A model generated the notes under the pieces. That model had not been told where the DNA came from. It did not search any database and saw nothing but the letters and a program-made list of their open reading frames with translations. From CBDCGS01 sp965216915 (lineage in GTDB: Bacteria; Pseudomonadota; Alphaproteobacteria; UBA828): a stretch of 64,000 bases of DNA. Positions 59,825 to 64,000 of the stretch are shown piece after piece. The DNA lies in NCBI GenBank assembly GCA_965216915.1, contig CBDCGS010000011.1:806001-870000 (forward strand). The letters are read 5' to 3'. Numbering within the stretch: the first letter of the stretch is position 1; each line of letters opens with the position of its first letter. A program made the translations under genes and the position numbers.

Positions 59825-60772
59825 ATGATTACGGTATTCGGCTCCATCAACGTGGATCTCGTCTTCGCCCTGCCCACTCTGCCGGCGCCCGGCGAGACCG
59901 TGCTTTGCCCTGGCTACCACGCGACACCCGGCGGCAAAGGGCTGAACCAAGCAGTGGCGATCGCCCGCGCGCAGGCGCCCGACACACGAGACGTGCGCAT
60001 CGTGGGCTGCACCGGCGACGACGGTTTCGCCAAGCTCGCGCGCGAAAGCCTTGCGGACGCCGGCGTCAAGATCGATTCCGTCGCGACGGTCGCCACACCG
60101 ACCGGCTGCGCGGCGGTGCAAGTGGACGCCGCGGGGGAAAATCAAATCGCGGTCGCAAGCGGCGCCAACGGCACGGTCACCGCGGATCAATTGGACGATG
60201 CCTGGCTCGGGTGCGCCGATGTGTTGGTGATGCAAATGGAAGTGCCGCTCATCGCCAACACGACCGCGATCGCGCGGGCGCACGCGCGCGGCACGCGAAT
60301 TCTGCTCAATCTGGCACCTGCCGGCGCCCTGCCGCCCGACGCGATCCGGGCGCTAGATCTTCTCGTGTTGAACGAGATCGAGGCCACGATGATCGCACGA
60401 ACCGCCGGCCTCGCGGATGCCGAGGGCGCCGAGGCGGCGCGCGCGCTCGCACACCGTTTCGACGTGACCACGGTCGTCAGCCTGGGCCGTCTCGGCGCTC
60501 GCGCCTTTCGCGGCACCGAGGGATGGGCGGTCGACGCTCTCAAGATCGAGCCGGTCGACACGGTTGGCGCCGGCGATGCCTTCGTCGGCAGCCTGGCGAT
60601 CGGCCTCGAACGCGACCTGGCGCTCCCGGCGATGCTGCATCGCGCGAGCGTCGCCGGCGGGCTCGCCTGTCTCGCTCCGGGCGGGGCGGCGAGTGCACCC
60701 GACATGGCTGCAATCGAGGCCAATCTCTCTCGGCTCGCACCGCCCAAACGGATCGTCGCCGGCCAACCTTGA
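59825..60772 (+). CDS. PfkB-family carbohydrate kinase, ribokinase-like
   Basis: 315 residues from the ATG at 59,825, whose ribosome binding site is weak. It carries FGSINVDLVFALPTLPAPGE, the substrate-binding YHATPGGKGLNQAVAIARAQ, ILLNLAPAGALPPDAIRALD, LLVLNEIEATMIA and the anion-hole signature EPVDTVGAGDAFVGSLAIGL with the catalytic Asp. The NxD-type start and GGKGxNQ motif favour ribose or another pentose as substrate. The next gene downstream is a MarR-type regulator, and mtnA follows in opposite direction, so a methylthioribose- or ribose-related role could be considered. The gene is isolated from gdhA by a terminator. Confidence 0.87.
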   Translation: MITVFGSINVDLVFALPTLPAPGETVLCPGYHATPGGKGLNQAVAIARAQAPDTRDVRIVGCTGDDGFAKLARESLADAGVKIDSVATVATPTGCAAVQVDAAGENQIAVASGANGTVTADQLDDAWLGCADVLVMQMEVPLIANTTAIARAHARGTRILLNLAPAGALPPDAIRALDLLVLNEIEATMIARTAGLADAEGAEAARALAHRFDVTTVVSLGRLGARAFRGTEGWAVDALKIEPVDTVGAGDAFVGSLAIGLERDLALPAMLHRASVAGGLACLAPGGAASAPDMAAIEANLSRLAPPKRIVAGQP

Positions 60773-60786
60773 AAAAGCGCGCGTAA

Positions 60787-60796
60787 ATATGCATAT
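60787..60796. promoter_or_regulatory. ATATGCATAT palindrome in front of the MarR gene
   Basis: A 10-base perfect palindrome lies 8 bp before the start of the MarR-type gene, in the 32 bp gap after the kinase gene. MarR proteins often repress their own genes by binding short AT-rich palindromes. It is unusually AT-rich for this genome. The site is a candidate only. Confidence 0.35.
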
Positions 60797-60804
60797 GCAA
60801 GAAG

Positions 60805-61308
60805 ATGCGAACACCGGCTTCAGATCAATCTGCGGCGGAACGGATCGTCCGCGTGTCCGAGACCTGCACCTGCGCCAACCTTCGGCAGGCGACGCGCGCG
60901 GTCACCCAATTATTTGACGAGGCGCTCCGCCCGACCGGCCTGCGCGCGACACAGTTCACCCTGTTGATCGCCATCGCGCGCCTCGGCGCGATCACGATGA
61001 CCGATCTCGCTTCGACCATGGTGATGGACCGCACCACGCTCAGCCGGAACATCAAGCCCCTCGTCGATCGGGGGCTGGTGGACGCCACCCCTGGGCTCGA
61101 CCGCCGCAGCCGGGTCGTCGCGCTCGCGCCCGATGGGGACGCGCTGATCGCGCGCGCTCTTCCGCTTTGGGAACGGGCGCAGACACGCATGGTTCAAACC
61201 CTCGGCAACCCCACCTGGACACGGCTGATCGACGATCTGCGGCTTGCCGTCGATGCCGCGTCCGGCACCCCGACGGCGGCCGAAACACGGCACGATCGCG
61301 ACGCTTGA
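60805..61308 (+). CDS. MarR-family transcriptional regulator
   Basis: 167 residues. The winged helix-turn-helix is seen as GLRATQFTLLIAIARLGAIT, MTDLASTMVMDRTTLSRNIK and PLVDRGLVDATPGLDRRSRV. The N-terminal segment SETCTCANLRQATRAVTQLF holds two Cys (CTC) that could sense oxidants or thiol-reactive compounds, as in OhrR-like proteins, but this is speculative. It is the only transcription-factor gene recognised in the window. It follows the kinase gene by 32 bp in the same direction and converges with mtnA, so it may regulate the kinase, itself, or a distant target. Confidence 0.9.
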   Translation: MRTPASDQSAAERIVRVSETCTCANLRQATRAVTQLFDEALRPTGLRATQFTLLIAIARLGAITMTDLASTMVMDRTTLSRNIKPLVDRGLVDATPGLDRRSRVVALAPDGDALIARALPLWERAQTRMVQTLGNPTWTRLIDDLRLAVDAASGTPTAAETRHDRDA

Positions 61309-61312
61309 GCAT

Positions 61313-61330
61313 CGACGGCGAGCGCCGTCG
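61313..61330. terminator. Short hairpin between MarR gene and mtnA
   Basis: CGACGGC-GAGC-GCCGTCG (61,313-61,330) is a perfect 7-bp stem with a 4-base loop, 4 bp after the MarR stop, in the 98 bp between convergent genes. There is no clear T-run. It may stop transcription from either side. Confidence 0.4.
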
Positions 61331-61406
61331 GATTCTGGCGAGACCGCGGTTCGCCCATGTCCCGGCGGCCGTCGACCGACGCCGCCCGCGTGACCGCACC
61401 GTGGGC

Positions 61407-62507
61407 CTATGACGGATCACTCAGATCGGGAAAGAGCGCGCGGAGGCCCTCGGCGGAGGCGGGACAAACGCCTCGATCGGTGATCAACGCCGTGACGAGG
61501 CGGGCCGGCGTCACGTCGAACGCGTAGTTCGCAACCGGTGTCCCGTCGGGCGTGATGGTGACCGTCGCGTGGCGCCCCGAGGCGTCCCGGCCCGCGACCT
61601 CTGTCACCTCTTCGGCGCTTCGTTGCTCGATGGGAACCGCGGCGACGCCATCGGTGATCGTCCAATCGATCGTCGGATGGGGCAAGCCGACGTAGAACGG
61701 CACGCCATTGTCATGCGCGGCGAGCGCCTTCAGATAGGTTCCGATCTTGTTGCAGACGTCGCCCTGCGCGGTTGTCCGGTCGGTCCCGGTGATACAGAGA
61801 TCGACCATGCCGTGCTGCATCAGATGGCCGCCGACATTGTCCACAATCACGGTGTGCGGCACGCCATGCTGACCAAGCTCCCACGCGGTCAGCGCGGCCC
61901 CCTGGTTGCGCGGCCGGGTCTCATCCACCCAAACATGGACATCGATTCCCGCATCGTGCGCCATGTAGATCGGCGAAAGCGCGGTTCCCCAATCGACGGT
62001 CGCGAGCCAGCCGGCGTTGCAATGGGTGAGGACGTTCACCGGTCCGTCGTCCTTGAGGTGCGCGACGCGCTGAATCAGAGGCAGGCCATGCTCACCGATC
62101 GCACGGTTGATCGCGACATCCTCCTCGCAAACCTCTGCGGCCCGCGCGTAGGCTGCGGCGGCGCGCGCATTCGTGCCGAGCGGCCGCAAGCGCGCGAACA
62201 TGTCGTCGAGCAGCCAACGCAGATTGACCGCGGTCGGGCGCGTTTCGCGAAGCAGCGCGTCGGCGCGCGCGAGACCCTCGTCGCTCGGATCCTCGCGCAT
62301 CGCAAGCGCCATCCCATAAGCCGCCGCCGCGCCGATGAGTGGCGCGCCGCGCACCTGCATGACCCGGATGGCGTGCGCGATGTCAACGACCGTCTCGCAG
62401 CGACGCGTCACGAACGCGTGGGGCAACAGCGTCTGGTCGATGATCGCGACCGCCCAGCCATCCTCCTCGAGCCAGATGGTGCGGTGAGTAATACCGTTGA
62501 TCTTCAT
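61407..62507 (-). CDS. mtnA: Methylthioribose-1-phosphate isomerase
   Basis: 366 residues starting MKINGITHRTIWLEEDGWAV. Landmarks: IRVMQVRGAPLIGAAAAYGM, the catalytic Cys163 in LTHCNAGWLATVDWGT, DETRPRNQGAALTAWEL, and Asp243 in CITGTDRTTAQGDVCNKIGT. In many species the last reads GADRIAANGDVANKIGT. The variant here with GTDR and DVCNKIGTYLKALAA is, as I recall, the form seen in Rhodospirillum and relatives. It isomerises MTR-1-P to MTRu-1-P in methionine salvage or in the DHAP shunt. No MTA phosphorylase or MTR kinase is adjacent unless the PfkB-type kinase serves. A small protein gene precedes it on the same strand. Confidence 0.92.
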   Translation of the reverse strand: MKINGITHRTIWLEEDGWAVAIIDQTLLPHAFVTRRCETVVDIAHAIRVMQVRGAPLIGAAAAYGMALAMREDPSDEGLARADALLRETRPTAVNLRWLLDDMFARLRPLGTNARAAAAYARAAEVCEEDVAINRAIGEHGLPLIQRVAHLKDDGPVNVLTHCNAGWLATVDWGTALSPIYMAHDAGIDVHVWVDETRPRNQGAALTAWELGQHGVPHTVIVDNVGGHLMQHGMVDLCITGTDRTTAQGDVCNKIGTYLKALAAHDNGVPFYVGLPHPTIDWTITDGVAAVPIEQRSAEEVTEVAGRDASGRHATVTITPDGTPVANYAFDVTPARLVTALITDRGVCPASAEGLRALFPDLSDPS

Positions 62508-62526
62508 GGGAGCGGCCGCCCTCCGC

Positions 62527-62679
62527 CTACGGCTCGTAGCCTGCGCGCGTCATCAGGTCGTAGCGCACTTTGTCATGCGCCTCGATCGGATCGACGCCCT
62601 CGTGCACGGCCTCGACGATACCCTCATCGATCAGTTGCCGATACGTCGCGACGAGCGCCTTCGAGTCTATGTCAGCCAT
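62527..62679 (-). CDS. Small hypothetical protein between panE-like gene and mtnA
   Basis: 50 residues, MADIDSKALVATYRQLIDEG and ending KVRYDLMTRAGYEP, from the ATG at 62,677-62,679 with AAGGG about 7 bases upstream. The peptide is acidic, helix-forming and has normal amino-acid use. It lies in line with its neighbours: 16 bp after the start-distal end of the reductase gene and 19 bp before the start of mtnA, as expected for a member of a three-gene operon. The longer frame that contains it runs over the reductase gene in the wrong frame. No family recognised. Confidence 0.65.
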   Translation of the reverse strand: MADIDSKALVATYRQLIDEGIVEAVHEGVDPIEAHDKVRYDLMTRAGYEP

Positions 62680-62695
62680 CCACACACCCTTGCAC

Positions 62696-63616
62696 CTAGC
62701 CAAATCGCGTCTCGCGGGCCCTGACGAGCGCGCTAACGACCGTGTTGAGAGGCGCCTCGATCCCGAGCGCCGCAGCTTCGCGGGGAATTGCGCCATTGAT
62801 GACGTCGATCTCGGAGGGGCGCCCGGCCAGGTGGTCGAGCAGCATCGAAGGCCGTGCGCCCGGAATGCGCTCTCCGAACCGGCGCACATAGGCGCACGGG
62901 TCGACGATGTCGAGCGCCACGCCCTTGGCCCGTGCGACGCGGTAGGCCTCGATGGCGCAGCCCGAGGCAACGGCCCATCCGTCGGGATCCGCCAGGATCT
63001 CGGCGATCGTGCAAGAGAGGAGCGTGCAAGGCCCGCTGTAGCAGACGTTGCAGATGAGCTTCTCCCAGACCAGCTGGTCGATATCGTCGAAGCATTTGAC
63101 CGTGAATCCGGCCTCACGCCAGATGGCGGCAATGGCTTCGATGCGCGGCGAGACGGGTGCGCCGCGCTCGCCGAGGCGCACGAGCTCCATGCCGTTGTGG
63201 TGCGCGTGTCCGGGGGCCTTGATCGACGCGCCAAAGCCGCCCACCACGCCGACCGCGACTTTGTCCGGCCCGATGATGCGCGCGACCTTCTCAGCACTGC
63301 CGAGGCCGTTTTGGATGGTCAGGACGTTGGTCGACCGGCCGACCATCGCCCGTGCGCTCTCCGCTGCGGCGACGACTTGCGGCGCCTTGGTCGCGATGAT
63401 GACGAGATCGCAGATCCCGGCTTCATCGGCCTCGGTCGTGGCGTTGAGCCGCACCACGCGCTTGCCGCTTGCGCCTTCGAGCCGGAGGCCGCTTTCCGCC
63501 ATCGCATCGACGTGCTCCGCCCACCTGTCGATCGCCCACACCTCATTGCCGGCGTCGGCGAGGAGCGCTGCATAGACGCACCCCATGGCTCCGGTGCCGA
63601 CGATCCCGATTTTCAT
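62696..63616 (-). CDS. 2-dehydropantoate 2-reductase-like (ApbA/PanE family)
   Basis: 306 residues starting MKIGIVGTGAMGCVYAALLA, the GxGxxG nucleotide motif. VVRLNATTEADEAGICDLVI, VLTIQNGLGSAEKVARIIGP and the catalytic Lys in VWEKLICNVCYSGPCTLLSC, with the downstream Asn, are typical. RPSMLLDHLAGRPSEIDVIN and ALGIEAPLNTVVSALVRARE close the protein. Family members reduce ketopantoate for CoA synthesis, but many paralogues act on other 2-keto acids. Its position beside a hypothetical and mtnA does not point to pantothenate. The start at 63,614-63,616 has GGAGGAGAC upstream. It is divergent from the SDR gene at the right end. Confidence 0.9.
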   Translation of the reverse strand: MKIGIVGTGAMGCVYAALLADAGNEVWAIDRWAEHVDAMAESGLRLEGASGKRVVRLNATTEADEAGICDLVIIATKAPQVVAAAESARAMVGRSTNVLTIQNGLGSAEKVARIIGPDKVAVGVVGGFGASIKAPGHAHHNGMELVRLGERGAPVSPRIEAIAAIWREAGFTVKCFDDIDQLVWEKLICNVCYSGPCTLLSCTIAEILADPDGWAVASGCAIEAYRVARAKGVALDIVDPCAYVRRFGERIPGARPSMLLDHLAGRPSEIDVINGAIPREAAALGIEAPLNTVVSALVRARETRFG

Positions 63617-63776
63617 CGTCTCCTCCTCACGGGAGAGGGCGATAGCAGCTTCGGGCCCACTCGGCTAGGGCCGATCGCCCGTGTCGCACAATGCTTGTGG
63701 GCTGTCGTATAGTGCGCGCGCGCCGAGGCGGGCGCGGACGGCCGGCGAGGGCCGAAAACAAGGGAGGATCTCGATC

Positions 63777-64000
63777 ATGGGTAGGCTGTCGGGCAAGACC
63801 GCCCTCATCACTGGTGGCGCGAGCGGTATGGGAGAGGGCGTGGCACTCGCCTTTGGTCAGGAGGGCGCGGCTGTTGGCATCGTGGATCGCCATGGCGACG
63901 CCGCCGCGCGGGTCGCCGCTGCCGTTGAGCAGGCGGGCGGAAAGGCCGCATCGGCCGAAGCTGACGTCGCCGACGAGGCCGCCATCAACACGGCGTTCGG
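63777..64000 (+). CDS. Short-chain dehydrogenase/reductase, N-terminal part (partial)
   Basis: The first 74 codons are visible, starting at the ATG at 63,777 after AGGGAGGATCTCGATC. GKTALITGGASGMGEGVALA is the TGxxxGxG cofactor motif of classical SDRs, and IVDRHGDAAARVAAAVEQAG with AEADVADEAAI follows, where Asp after the second strand suggests NAD preference. The frame is open to the end of the window. The catalytic Ser-Tyr-Lys would come later. Substrate unknown. Confidence 0.9.
   Translation, partial: MGRLSGKTALITGGASGMGEGVALAFGQEGAAVGIVDRHGDAAARVAAAVEQAGGKAASAEADVADEAAINTAF

Noticed and set aside
19325..62507. A DHAP shunt made of the class II aldolase and mtnA
   Set aside because: The two genes are more than 40 kb apart in unrelated operons, and the aldolase is co-directional with a lyase gene instead.
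1..64000. RNA genes, CRISPR arrays, insertion sequences or prophage
   Set aside because: I found no tRNA-like cloverleaf, rRNA stretch, regularly spaced repeats, transposase or integrase. Intergenic gaps are short and filled by the features listed.

Overview
The window is a GC-rich, densely coded bacterial chromosome segment. The gene families are typical of a heterotrophic alphaproteobacterium of the Rhodospirillales or Hyphomicrobiales kind: a roughly 1,630-residue NAD-glutamate dehydrogenase, paired HyuA/HyuB proteins, CaiB/BaiF CoA-transferases, MmgE/PrpD proteins, a polyamine-type ABC importer and Cox-type molybdenum hydroxylase genes. The lineage is an inference from gene content. I saw no rRNA, tRNA, CRISPR array, insertion sequence or phage gene.

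Layout. Positions 1 to about 31,400 are a catabolic region made of short operons on both strands. It holds the end of a dihydropyrimidinase, three isochorismatase-type amidohydrolases, a quinone-oxidoreductase-like dehydrogenase, two EamA exporters, a MaoC hydratase, two MmgE/PrpD proteins, two CaiB/BaiF CoA-transferases, an acyl-CoA dehydrogenase and an HMG-CoA-lyase-like enzyme. A complete PotABCD-like importer (10,874-15,202) is followed by a HyuAB pair (15,314-19,307). After these come a class II aldolase, a methylisocitrate-lyase-like enzyme, an acetamidase/formamidase, and an amidase with a small AtzG/GatC-like partner. The theme is hydrolysis of amides, ureides and cyclic amides feeding CoA-thioester oxidation.

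From 32,472 to 41,748 one tightly overlapping operon encodes a second HyuAB pair, a three-subunit molybdenum hydroxylase (FAD, 2Fe-2S and Mo subunits), a CoxG-like protein and a divergent creatininase-family protein. A good sigma70-type promoter with a perfect inverted repeat at the predicted start point precedes it. The gene set suggests hydroxylation of an N-heterocycle coupled to ATP-dependent ring opening and amide hydrolysis. The substrate is unknown.

From 41,758 to 51,651 lies a phosphonate and surface-polysaccharide locus. It has a methyltransferase, a PEP mutase fused to a nucleotidyltransferase, a phosphonopyruvate decarboxylase interrupted by an apparent one-base deletion, an O-antigen ligase/polymerase, a NodU-type carbamoyltransferase, a WecA-like phosphoglycosyl transferase and a WbpM/CapD-like 4,6-dehydratase. 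The likely product is a cell-surface glycan decorated with a phosphonate and perhaps a carbamoyl group. The third phosphonate step, such as a transaminase, is not in the window.

The right end is core metabolism: purH, a large NAD-glutamate dehydrogenase divergent from an NADP-type gdhA with a strong terminator, a ribokinase-like kinase, a MarR regulator, mtnA, a ketopantoate-reductase-like protein and the start of a short-chain dehydrogenase. The MarR gene is the only transcription-factor gene I recognise, so the regulators of the catabolic operons must lie elsewhere.
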